From: Phycisphaerae bacterium
GTDB lineage: Bacteria > Planctomycetota > Phycisphaerae > Sedimentisphaerales > SG8-4
NCBI GenBank assembly: GCA_030603035.1
Contig: JAUVYQ010000011.1
Location: 1-32,131 of the forward strand
Direction of reading: 5' to 3'
DNA length: 32,131 bases
This document shows, piece after piece, positions 1 through 6,866 of this stretch (position 1 is its first letter; each line of letters starts with the position of its first letter). Under the pieces are notes generated by a model that saw nothing but the letters and a program-made list of their open reading frames with translations, searched no databases and was not told the origin of the DNA. The position numbers and the translations under genes were made by a program.

Positions 1-155
1 ATGTTCTGTCTAAAAGCAGGCTGTAAGCCTTAAATCACATCGAAATCAGCTTTTTCATCATCAAATTCACCTTCGCCGAGAAGGGTTATTATTTATTCGA
101 CTTCGTCAGTCGAAAATTCACTCATTTTGCAGAAGCCTTTAAACAGAACGGCAAA

Positions 156-989
156 TTGTACAGAACTCCGGTGCCCTATGAACTAGATAAGGATAGAATC
201 CAGGAGATAACGAAAATCAGATATCACGAACAAAAGGTCATGCAGGAGTATATGCAGACGGAAACATGTCTGATGCAGTTTCTGGCGAGGGAGCTGGACG
301 ACCCCAATTCTGAACCTTGTGGAATTTGTTCAAATTGTGCAGGGAAGCCTCATTTTCCACTTGAATACTCAGATGATACAGCGATTGCTGCCCTCGAGTT
401 CTTGAAACGCAGCTACATCGAAATCACACCGAGAAAGATATGGTTTAAGGATGCCTTCCCGACTTACGGCTTCTCTGGGATCATTGGTGGTCTAATGGCT
501 GAAACGGGAAGATGCTTATGTCTTTGGGGAGATCCTGCTTGGGGGCAGATGGTCAAAGAAGGCAAGCAAGTACGCGATAGTTTTGACGATGCATTGGTCG
601 AAGCTTCTGTCGATCTGATTCGAAACCGTTGGAAGCCCTCCCCGTTTCCAACGTGGGTGACATGCGTTCCCTCCCAAAGACATGCTTCTCTTGTTCCAGA
701 TTTCACCCAAAGAGTTGCTGAGAAATTGGGGTTAGCCTATTCAGACTGTGTTGTCAAAGTACGTGAGCACGAACTGCAGAAGCTGATGCAGAACTCGTTT
801 CATCAGGCTCGAAATCTGGATGGCGTATTTGACGTTACAAAGGGAAAAGTTCATAATGATGCCGTTCTCTTGATTGACGATATGATTGATTCGAGGTGGA
901 CGCTCACTGTCGTGGCAGCCCTTTTGAAACAAGCGGGGAGTGGCCTTGTTTGGCCGTTCACCCTAGCAATGACATCGAAATCGAAGTAA
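156..989 (+). CDS. RecQ-like helicase C-terminal part with phosphoribosyltransferase domain (RqlH/PsyrT type), 5' part missing
   Basis: This is the C-terminal end of an RqlH-type protein, in which a RecQ helicase core is followed by a zinc-binding subdomain and a ComF-like phosphoribosyltransferase (PRT) domain. Seen: four cysteines in RecQ spacing (one near base 270, then CGICSNC near 317-337), a linker, then a PRT domain with the PRPP-loop motif VLLIDDMIDSRWT at 864-902. The frame is open back to base 27 and family-like sequence runs upstream of 156, so the TTG at 156 is only the first usable start codon and not a convincing real one. A TAA at 24-26 closes the frame; all three forward frames are closed by base 33. 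The helicase motor must therefore lie upstream behind a frameshift or stop, or has been lost. The DprA-like partner gene starts 5 nt downstream. Family assignment is strong; functionality is uncertain. Confidence 0.75.
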   Translation: MYRTPVPYELDKDRIQEITKIRYHEQKVMQEYMQTETCLMQFLARELDDPNSEPCGICSNCAGKPHFPLEYSDDTAIAALEFLKRSYIEITPRKIWFKDAFPTYGFSGIIGGLMAETGRCLCLWGDPAWGQMVKEGKQVRDSFDDALVEASVDLIRNRWKPSPFPTWVTCVPSQRHASLVPDFTQRVAEKLGLAYSDCVVKVREHELQKLMQNSFHQARNLDGVFDVTKGKVHNDAVLLIDDMIDSRWTLTVVAALLKQAGSGLVWPFTLAMTSKSK

Positions 990-994
990 GCGTT

Positions 995-1957
995 ATGACA
1001 CCAAATTTATCACCAGACACAAAAGCGATTTTGCTGCTCTGTAGCTCGTGGGGCAAGAAGGACAACACACTTAAGCCTCTTACGTTCACTGAGTATAATA
1101 AGCTTACGGACTGGCTAAGACAGAAAGAACTTAGACCATCCAATCTGTTCGATTCGGAGGCACACCTCAAGAATCCATCCTTCCCTTTTGAATCTGCTCG
1201 CTTTAGCTCTCTTCTTAATCGCGGCGGAATTATGGCAGTAGAATTGGAACGCTGGCTCAATACCGGCGGATGGGTCATAAGCCGTGCTGATGAAGAATAT
1301 CCTCAAAGACTAAAGCAAGCCCTGGGCGAGAATGCTCCCCCTCTATTCTTCGGAATCGGTACAAGATACTTTTTATCCACAGGTGGAGTGGCTTTAGTAG
1401 GATCACGAGATATTTCAGAGGAGGGGCAAGAAGCAACACAAAGAATATCCATGAGGTGTGCTGAAAAGCAAATCACGGTCATTTCTGGTGGAGCACGAGG
1501 TGTTGATCAGACGGCGATGCAATCCGCTTTGGAGGCAGGTGGAAAGGTCATTGGTGTCTTGGCAAATGACTTGGCTCGCACCTCAGTAACAAGAATCTGT
1601 CGGGACTACATAGAAGGAGAAAAGTTGGTGTTACTCTCTCCTTTCCACCCTAATGCACGGTTCCAGGTTTGGAATGCAATGGCAAGGAACAAGGTCATTT
1701 ATGGCCTTTCTGATGCGGTCGTAATAATAAGCTCGTCCGATGGCAAAGGAGGAACTTGGGAAGGAGCTACGGAGAACCTTCGGAAATGGCATATTCCGCT
1801 CTTTGTCAGAAAGGATTCGTCTCTACCGGGAAACCTTGACCTAATTGATAAAGGGGCATTTCCTCTGCCAGAAGAAGCATATGACAATACCGACCTGTTG
1901 CTGAGTAGATCCCTCAATAGGTCTTCAAACACAAAAGGCAAGACTCTATTTGACTAA
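995..1957 (+). CDS. DprA-like Rossmann-fold protein (RqlI/PsyrA type)
   Basis: A 320-residue DprA/Smf-like protein. Seen: the Rossmann-type core with VGSRDIS, SGGARGVDQTA, the GGKVIGVLAND strand, ARNKVIYGLSDAVVIISS, and a GGTWEGA motif near the end, which are the nucleotide/DNA-binding landmarks of the DprA family. An alpha-helical N-terminal region of about 100 residues precedes them. I start it at the ATG at 995, 5 nt after the stop of the RecQ-PRT gene; a longer frame opens at 896 but overlaps that gene and adds nothing family-like. In the RqlH/RqlI pair of E. coli and the PsyrTA system, the DprA-like partner restrains the toxic helicase, and such pairs are listed as anti-phage or toxin-antitoxin modules. 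Here it is very likely co-transcribed with the truncated partner. It appears intact. Confidence 0.85.
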   Translation: MTPNLSPDTKAILLLCSSWGKKDNTLKPLTFTEYNKLTDWLRQKELRPSNLFDSEAHLKNPSFPFESARFSSLLNRGGIMAVELERWLNTGGWVISRADEEYPQRLKQALGENAPPLFFGIGTRYFLSTGGVALVGSRDISEEGQEATQRISMRCAEKQITVISGGARGVDQTAMQSALEAGGKVIGVLANDLARTSVTRICRDYIEGEKLVLLSPFHPNARFQVWNAMARNKVIYGLSDAVVIISSSDGKGGTWEGATENLRKWHIPLFVRKDSSLPGNLDLIDKGAFPLPEEAYDNTDLLLSRSLNRSSNTKGKTLFD

Positions 1958-1973
1958 GCACCCTATTATGATT

Positions 1974-2010
1974 GCCACGCAATAAATTGCGGGGCTAAAT
2001 ATTTTTATTT
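1974..2010 (+). terminator. Probable intrinsic terminator of the RqlHI-like operon
   Basis: An inverted repeat, GCC-A-CGCAAT, AA loop, ATTGCG-G-GGC (1974-1995), with one mismatch, is followed by the T-rich run TAAATATTTTTATTT. It begins 16 nt after the stop codon of the DprA-like gene and lies between two convergent genes. On the minus strand the hairpin has no U-tract, so it most likely serves the plus-strand operon only. Confidence 0.6.
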
Positions 2011-2550
2011 ATTGAAGTTCAACACTGCAAATTCCTTATGATACTTTCGGGCGGCGTCATCGTATGCTTTTGCGGCTTGGATTTCATCGTCGAAATATCC
2101 GATATACATCGCTTTCCTGTTGAACCATATTTGGGCTAACCATTTTTCTTTGCCTTTGTGCCAGCATATCCCCTTAAATCTTGAATAGCATTTCCTCTTT
2201 TTAAACTTGCGCCTGTTTCGGCTGTTCTCTGCTCGCGTTGCCGGCCGAAGGTTCGCCTTTCGATTATCAAGCCCGTTATGATTGATATGGTCGCAGAACT
2301 TTCCATCCGCCACCTTCACAATCTCTCGGTGCATCATGATAAACACCCGCTTATCGCCCATGCTAATCCCTCGCTGCGCATAGAACGTATGTTTCATGTT
2401 GACAGCATACCACTTGTGCTTGTTTATCCGCTCGTAATCTTCCGGGTCCACTATGGCGTATTTGCCCTGTGTAAGCGGTATCCGGCGAAAGGGATAGCCG
2501 TACCAGATTCGGCGGTAGAATATCGCCAGAGCGACGAAAGGCGCTGCCAA
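2005..2550 (-). CDS. HNH endonuclease with C-terminal AP2 DNA-binding domain
   Basis: A homing-type endonuclease, 181 residues as drawn. Seen: an N-terminal segment ending FRRIPLTQGKYAIVD, an HNH_3-type nuclease core with HREI (H74) and DHINHNGLDNRKANLR (about 88-102), then an AP2/ERF-like domain (FKGICWHKGKEKWLAQIW ... AAKAYDDAARKYHKEFAVLNF, about 125-180). The combination is typical of free-standing or intron-borne homing endonucleases. The start is problematic: the only conventional start before the domain is the TTG at 2550-2548. The frame stays open upstream through a family-like stretch (IEFTINIPDW) to a TGA with no ATG or GTG, and that stretch runs into repeat DNA (2574-2610). The original start may have been overwritten. 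It is oriented against the defence-like pair and shares their terminator region. Confidence 0.8.
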   Translation of the reverse strand: MAAPFVALAIFYRRIWYGYPFRRIPLTQGKYAIVDPEDYERINKHKWYAVNMKHTFYAQRGISMGDKRVFIMMHREIVKVADGKFCDHINHNGLDNRKANLRPATRAENSRNRRKFKKRKCYSRFKGICWHKGKEKWLAQIWFNRKAMYIGYFDDEIQAAKAYDDAARKYHKEFAVLNFNK

Positions 2551-2573
2551 CCAATCGGGGATGTTGATGGTGA

Positions 2574-2610
2574 ACTCGATACTCGATACTGGATACTTGA
2601 TGTGCGATAC
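2574..2610. repeat. Degenerate tandem repeat, CTCGATACTGGATAC family
   Basis: Units resembling CTCGATACTGGATA(C/G) are repeated here and again at 2864-2900. The first copy runs into the presumed 5' end of the HNH-AP2 gene; the second lies upstream of dxr. The two arrays differ from each other by point changes, as expected of an old dispersed repeat. Confidence 0.6.
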
Positions 2611-2632
2611 GCTTCACGCTTCACGACATACG

Positions 2633-2651
2633 GAAGCCGTATAACGGCTTC
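2633..2651. repeat. Perfect 8-bp inverted repeat (GAAGCCGT ATA ACGGCTTC)
   Basis: Arms 2633-2640 and 2644-2651 are exact complements around a 3-nt loop. It lies about 85 nt upstream of the HNH-AP2 start on the minus strand and is not followed by a T-run, so it looks like a hairpin or palindromic repeat rather than a terminator. Confidence 0.5.
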
Positions 2652-2779
2652 TATAATTGGCTGAACCTGCGCGTTTGAGTCGAAAATAGTCCTCGTTTCT
2701 CGATCCTCGATTCTCGTAACTCGATGTGAGCAAGGCAGTTAAAATTTTTTTCGAAAAATCTAAATTTTCTAAAAACTAC

Positions 2780-2859
2780 CTGCACTTTTGATTGATTTTT
2801 TTAGATCCCTCGGCCTTGCTCGGGACCTCCGCTTCACTCCGGCCTACACTTTTGATTGA
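2780..2859. repeat. 16-nt direct repeats flanking a short GC-rich segment
   Basis: CTGCACTTTTGATTGA (2780-2795) and CTACACTTTTGATTGA (2844-2859) differ at one base. Between them is a T-run followed by GATCCCTCGGCCTTGCTCGG and a C-rich tail, which contrasts with the AT-rich flanks. The rest of the 2651-2995 gap holds the repeat array at 2864-2900 and no gene-like frame. Confidence 0.55.
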
Positions 2860-2974
2860 AATATGCTCGATGCTGGATGCTCGATACTGGATGCTCGATA
2901 ATTGATTATTGACTTTTTTCGAGTGGGAGGTCTGCGCTGGGGCAGGGTTAGATTTGGGTGGTTATTTGTGAGGG

Positions 2975-2993
2975 ATTAGCTATAATAGCTAAT
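2975..2993. promoter_or_regulatory. Perfect 9-bp inverted repeat with central TATAAT just upstream of dxr
   Basis: ATTAGCTAT-A-ATAGCTAAT ends 2 nt before the dxr ATG. The centre contains TATAAT, but no convincing -35 hexamer lies 17 bp upstream, and a start there would give a nearly leaderless mRNA. There is no Shine-Dalgarno sequence between it and the ATG. It could be an operator, a leaderless promoter or another palindromic repeat; the sequence alone does not decide. Confidence 0.35.
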
Positions 2994-2995
2994 TT

Positions 2996-4369
2996 ATGGC
3001 CAGGAAAATTGCCATTTTGGGTTCGACGGGGTCGATTGGTAAAAAGGCGCTGCGGGTAATCGAGGCGCTTAATTCGTCAGTCGGGGTTAGCCACGAAGCC
3101 ACGAAGGCACAAAGTCATTTTAGGGTTAAAAGAATAAAAGACTCGTCGTTCGAGAAAGGATTAACCGCAGAGAGCGCAGAGCAAAGCGCTAAAATGGATT
3201 CGAGATTGCTTCGCGGAGTTTATCCTCGAGCGAAGCGAAGGGCTCGCAATGACAAGACGGGTGCAATAGGCGATACGCAGTATGAGATTGTTGCATTGAG
3301 CGCTCACAGCAGCGTTGAGCTGTTGGCTGAGCAGGCGAGGCGGTATAAGCCGAAGTTTGTCGCCGTCACAAACGCTGATTATGCAGCGCCGCTTCGCGAA
3401 TTGCTCGGTGGTCTGGATGTTGAGATTTTGGCCGGGCCGGATGGTTTGATAAAGATTGCGCAGCTTGAAGAGGTCGATATTGTCCTTACGGCGGTTGTTG
3501 GTGCGGCGGGTCTGCCTGCGGTGCTTGCGGCTGCGCAAAAAGGCAAGACGCTTGCAATCGCGAACAAGGAGCCGCTTGTTATTGCAGGTGAGCTGCTTAT
3601 GGAGATTGCGAAGGAAAATGACAGCACTATTTTGCCGGTGGATAGTGAGCATTCAGCGATTTTCCAGGCGATGCAATCGGGTTCGGCTGATGAAGTCAGT
3701 AAAATCATTCTAACGGCTTCCGGCGGGCCATTTAGAAAAGCCACTGTTGAGGACATCCGGAACGTAACGCTGAAAGAGGCCCTTTCGCATCCTGTTTGGG
3801 ATATGGGGCCGAAAATCACCGTTGACTCGGCGACTATGATGAACAAGGCACTTGAAGTAATCGAGGCCCATTGGCTTTTTGATATGCCGGTCGAAAAAAT
3901 AGAAGTTTTGATTCACCCTGAATCAATAGTACATTCACTTGTAGAATTTGTGGACGGGTCGGTAATAGCGCAGCTCGGTGCGCCCGATATGTGTCTTCCG
4001 ATACAGTATGCTCTGACGTATCCTGCGCGTGTTGCCGGTATTGCCAAGCATCTGCGGCTCGATGAATTAGGGCAACTTACGTTTGAGAGGCCTAATCTGG
4101 AGACGTTTCGCGTGCTGCCATTAGGTTTTGAGGTTGCGCGTACGGGCGGCACGGCTGCGGTTGTTTTCAACGCTGCAAACGAGGCGGCGGTGCAGGAGTT
4201 CTTGGCGGGCAGAATTAAATTTGTTAATATAGTCGAGTTTATAGAGCACTGTTTGAATAAGCATAATGTAAAGAAGTCTGTGTCCCTGGAGGAGCTGCTT
4301 GAGGCAGACGCCTGGGCGAGAAGAGAGGTTAGAATTAGCTTAAAGCGAAAAGCTAAAAGTGTAAAGTGA
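2996..4369 (+). CDS. dxr: 1-deoxy-D-xylulose-5-phosphate reductoisomerase with large in-frame insertion
   Basis: DXR (IspC) is the cytoplasmic NADPH-dependent enzyme that makes 2-C-methyl-D-erythritol 4-phosphate in the MEP isoprenoid pathway. Seen: the nucleotide loop GSTGSIG (9-15), metal-site motif DSEHSAIFQ (D216, E218), SGGPF, HPVWDMGPKITVDSATMMNK and the HPESIVHS loop, all well conserved. It has 457 residues where the family usually has about 385-400. The excess is at residues 27-94, between the first helix (LRVIEALN) and the next strand (YEIVALSAHS), and its DNA (about 3074-3280) is a mosaic of three intergenic repeat families. The last codons (RISLKRKAKSVK) are also read from repeat DNA (4337-4369). 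Gene order dxr-rseP is common in bacteria. No Shine-Dalgarno sequence is visible. All catalytic motifs remain in one frame, so the enzyme is probably still made. Confidence 0.95.
   Translation: MARKIAILGSTGSIGKKALRVIEALNSSVGVSHEATKAQSHFRVKRIKDSSFEKGLTAESAEQSAKMDSRLLRGVYPRAKRRARNDKTGAIGDTQYEIVALSAHSSVELLAEQARRYKPKFVAVTNADYAAPLRELLGGLDVEILAGPDGLIKIAQLEEVDIVLTAVVGAAGLPAVLAAAQKGKTLAIANKEPLVIAGELLMEIAKENDSTILPVDSEHSAIFQAMQSGSADEVSKIILTASGGPFRKATVEDIRNVTLKEALSHPVWDMGPKITVDSATMMNKALEVIEAHWLFDMPVEKIEVLIHPESIVHSLVEFVDGSVIAQLGAPDMCLPIQYALTYPARVAGIAKHLRLDELGQLTFERPNLETFRVLPLGFEVARTGGTAAVVFNAANEAAVQEFLAGRIKFVNIVEFIEHCLNKHNVKKSVSLEELLEADAWARREVRISLKRKAKSVK
3074..3280 (+). repeat. Mosaic of three dispersed repeats inserted in frame within dxr
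   Basis: In order: TTAGCCACGAAGCCACGAAG and continuation (3087-3114), the 'CCACGAAG' family also seen near 6920-7020; TTAACCGCAGAGAGCGCAGAG (3161-3181), the 'CCGCAGAG' family also seen at 24578-24713; and a segment from GAGATTGCTTCGCGG (3202) to CTCGCAATGACA (3243-3254), which is the right half of the element at 4523-4636, whose last 12 bases it shares exactly. The edges are estimated from where DXR homology stops and restarts. Confidence 0.75.
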
Positions 4370-4736
4370 AAGATGAAATACGAAATCCGAAATCCGAAGC
4401 ACTCCGCAGTCCCAAGGGGGACACCTCTCGGTGGATACCTTGCGGTGGAAACAAATTCGAATGCGGATACGCACGCTTCTGACAGGCGTGACCAAAATAC
4501 GAAATTCAAAACTGACACAAAGTGTCATTGCGAGGAGCGCAGCGCTGAAAGTCCGGCCCCTGGACGGAACGAAGCAATCTCGGTCATTCGTAGGTCAGAG
4601 ATTGCCACGCCAACCTTTGGTTGGCTCGCAATGACATTTTGAGATTGTTTTGGGTTTTTGATATTCGGCATTCGGATTTTATTAGTGGATGGTTTTTTTA
4701 GCTTTAATTTTTTGGTTTGTTGAGAGAGGTTATTGA
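4370..4736. repeat. Repeat-filled intergenic region between dxr and rseP
   Basis: It contains GAAATACGAAATCCGAAATC (from 4376), AATACGAAATTCAAAACTGA (near 4495), the terminal-inverted-repeat element at 4523-4636, and TTTTTGATATTCGGCATTCGG near 4660. Short frames here are made of these repeats and show no protein-like features, so I call no gene. A Shine-Dalgarno sequence for rseP (GAGAGAGG, 4722-4729) marks the right end. Confidence 0.6.
4523..4636. mobile_element. MITE-like element with 12-bp terminal inverted repeats
   Basis: It starts with TGTCATTGCGAG (4523-4534) and ends with CTCGCAATGACA (4625-4636), exact complements. The interior contains GAAGCAATCTCGGTCATT and AGAGATTGCCACGC, themselves inverted relatives of one another, giving a 114-bp palindromic body with no coding capacity. 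Half of a relative lies inside dxr (3202-3254). Elements starting GTCATTGCGAG are, as I recall, widespread in bacterial genomes, including rickettsiae. Confidence 0.7.
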
Positions 4737-6866
4737 ATGTCTAAACGAGAAGGTTTGTTGAAGGGGGCGCTGCAATACGTCGCAAAACAGGAAGCCAGTA
4801 AGAATTTTCGTCGGTTCCTGTGGTTTATTGTCTTTGTCGCGGTTATTTATTTAATTGTGCGAAACATCAGTGCTTTTGGCAATGTACTGCTGGTTGTGCT
4901 TGGGTTTGGTGCGGTTGTTCTTGTTCACGAATTCGGGCATTTCATTGTTGCCAAGCTCTCTGGGATAAAGATTGAGGCATTTTCAATCGGATTTCCGCCT
5001 ATTTTGGCCGGTGTTCGGAGGACCGAGAAAGGCTGGCGTGTTCGTATTTTGCCGAGGTTCTTCCCGAAGGAAAATGACGAGTCGGGTGATGGCCGGCTGA
5101 GTTTTACGATAGGCAGCAAGGCCGGGGCGGGCGAGACGGAATATCGTATCGGGCTTGTTCCGTTCGGAGGTTTTGTCAAGCTGTTTGGGCAGGAGGACAT
5201 TGGTTCGGCCAAGGCCAGTGACGACCCGCGTTCGTTTGCTAATAAGCCGGTTGGTACTCGTATGGGCGTTTTAGCAGCAGGGGTTGTCTTTAACGCGCTC
5301 AGCGCTGTTGTCATTTTTATGATAGTTTTCCTTGTCGGGATAAGACTGAAGGCCCCTGTGGTTGGTGTTGTGATACCGAGTTCGCCGGCGGCGCGGGCGG
5401 GCATAAAGGCCGGTGATGAGGTAATTAAGATTGGCGGAGAGAACAGCACCCTTGACTTTAGCAATATAGCTATAGCGGCGGCTTTGTCAGGTAAGGGCGA
5501 AGAGGTTGCGTTAAAGGTGAAGAGGTATGAAGAAGACGGCTCTATATCCATAAAAGATTTTTCGCTTGTGGCTGAGCAGATGGCGGGGATACCGATGAAA
5601 GTTTTCGGCATTTTGCCGGCGCAGAGTTTGACTATTGCCAAGGTCCTCGACCCTGAGGAATTGCTTAAAAGAACGGGTCTGCGCCCCGGGGACCGAATTA
5701 AATCCGTTAATGGCAGGGAGGTGCATACGCACTGGGAGCTGGAGGAGATGGTTGCGGGTGCCCTTGTGCCGGAAGTTACTATTTTGGCTGAGCGAACTGA
5801 GGGACATGTTAAAGTCGAGTTGATTGAGACGCAAATTCGGCTGGATTTGAGTCCTGCCGTGAGGGAAGTTGAATCCGAATTCGACCTTAGCCATATTTAC
5901 TCTATGGTGCCGCGTTTGCGGATAAAGGCTGTCGATACTAAGTCCAAGCTCCAAGAGGGAGATATTGTTCTTGCGATTGGTGATGTTTCAAATCCAACTT
6001 ATAAAGAGATGCGTGAGGTTACCACAGAATATGAGGGTAAGGAACTACCGATGAAGGTTTTGCGCTCGGATGCTAATGATGTCGAAGAGGCCTTGCTCGT
6101 TACCGTTAAACCTGAGCGTTCAAAAGATGGTAGACGGGTATTGATTGGTATTGGCGTTGTGCTTGATGCTGAGCATGCGGTTGTTGCCAAGACTATCGCT
6201 GCGGAGGATGGGTCAGTTGGGTTGGCGATTCCTCGCGGTGCTGTGATAACGGCTGTCGATGGGGTCGGCGTGTCAAACTTTTACGATATTATCAGGGAAA
6301 TCAGCCGATACCCCGGTGAGCGAGTCACGATTGATTGGCGAGTCGATGAGGAAATGGCGGGCGGTGTTGCTTTAGACGTGGGTGTCGCTGGAGAGTTTGT
6401 TACTGTCAAATCCACTTTTGCTGAAATTGTTCCGTTTGAGGACTTGAAAAGACTTTACCAGGCCAGCGGGCCCGTTGATGCAATCGGGATGGGCTATAAA
6501 AAGACCGTTATGTTTATTGCTCAAACGTATGTTACGTTAAGGCGTCTTGTGGGTGGGCTTGTCAGTGCGAAAGAGCTTATGGGGCCTGTAGGTATTATTA
6601 GTTTTAGCTATCGCATTGTTGCCGAACAGCCGTTGGTCTACTACGTTTACTTCCTTGGCCTGATAAGCGCCTGTATAGCTGTGTTTAACTTTTTGCCTCT
6701 GCCGCCTCTTGACGGAGGATTTGTTGTGCTTTTGTTAGTTGAAAAAATCAAAGGTTCAGCGTTGAGTGAGCGAACGCAAGGGGTTATTGCTTATGCCGGC
6801 TGGGTGCTTATCGGAGGGTTTTTTCTTTATGTAACGTTTAACGATATTGTCAGGAGCTTTTTTTAG
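4737..6866 (+). CDS. rseP: Membrane site-2 zinc metalloprotease, RseP/M50B type, with expanded PDZ region
   Basis: An intramembrane protease of the RseP family, which cleaves membrane-anchored regulators such as anti-sigma factors. Seen: N-terminal membrane segment (about 27-41), a second one carrying the HEFGH active site (H64, E65, H68), PDZ-like segments centred near residues 215, 315, 404 and 498 (for example LRPGDRIKSVNG and IPRGAVITAVDGVGV), and the C-terminal membrane part with NFLPLPPLDGG (651-661, D659), the third zinc ligand motif. At 709 residues it is far longer than E. coli RseP (about 450, two PDZ domains); the extra length is PDZ-like sequence. The ATG at 4737 has a GAGAGAGG Shine-Dalgarno 7 nt upstream. 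It follows dxr as in many bacteria, but is separated from it by 367 nt of repeats, so it may have its own promoter. Confidence 0.93.
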   Translation: MSKREGLLKGALQYVAKQEASKNFRRFLWFIVFVAVIYLIVRNISAFGNVLLVVLGFGAVVLVHEFGHFIVAKLSGIKIEAFSIGFPPILAGVRRTEKGWRVRILPRFFPKENDESGDGRLSFTIGSKAGAGETEYRIGLVPFGGFVKLFGQEDIGSAKASDDPRSFANKPVGTRMGVLAAGVVFNALSAVVIFMIVFLVGIRLKAPVVGVVIPSSPAARAGIKAGDEVIKIGGENSTLDFSNIAIAAALSGKGEEVALKVKRYEEDGSISIKDFSLVAEQMAGIPMKVFGILPAQSLTIAKVLDPEELLKRTGLRPGDRIKSVNGREVHTHWELEEMVAGALVPEVTILAERTEGHVKVELIETQIRLDLSPAVREVESEFDLSHIYSMVPRLRIKAVDTKSKLQEGDIVLAIGDVSNPTYKEMREVTTEYEGKELPMKVLRSDANDVEEALLVTVKPERSKDGRRVLIGIGVVLDAEHAVVAKTIAAEDGSVGLAIPRGAVITAVDGVGVSNFYDIIREISRYPGERVTIDWRVDEEMAGGVALDVGVAGEFVTVKSTFAEIVPFEDLKRLYQASGPVDAIGMGYKKTVMFIAQTYVTLRRLVGGLVSAKELMGPVGIISFSYRIVAEQPLVYYVYFLGLISACIAVFNFLPLPPLDGGFVVLLLVEKIKGSALSERTQGVIAYAGWVLIGGFFLYVTFNDIVRSFF

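Noticed and set aside
896..994. Upstream extension of the DprA-like gene to 896
   Set aside because: It overlaps the phosphoribosyltransferase motif of the preceding gene by about 90 nt and the extra residues are not DprA-like; ATG 995 fits the operon spacing.
2278..2664. Plus-strand frame opposite the HNH-AP2 gene
   Set aside because: Its translation has no recognisable pattern, and the minus-strand frame contains clear HNH and AP2 motifs.
3161..3652. Long minus-strand frame opposite dxr (similar ones at 3379-3846 and 3913-4518)
   Set aside because: Antisense shadows of a well-supported conserved gene; no family-like motifs and basic/serine-rich nonsense composition.
4373..4642. Frame of 89 codons between dxr and rseP
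   Set aside because: It consists entirely of dispersed repeats, including the whole inverted-repeat element; no ribosome-binding site or protein-like features.
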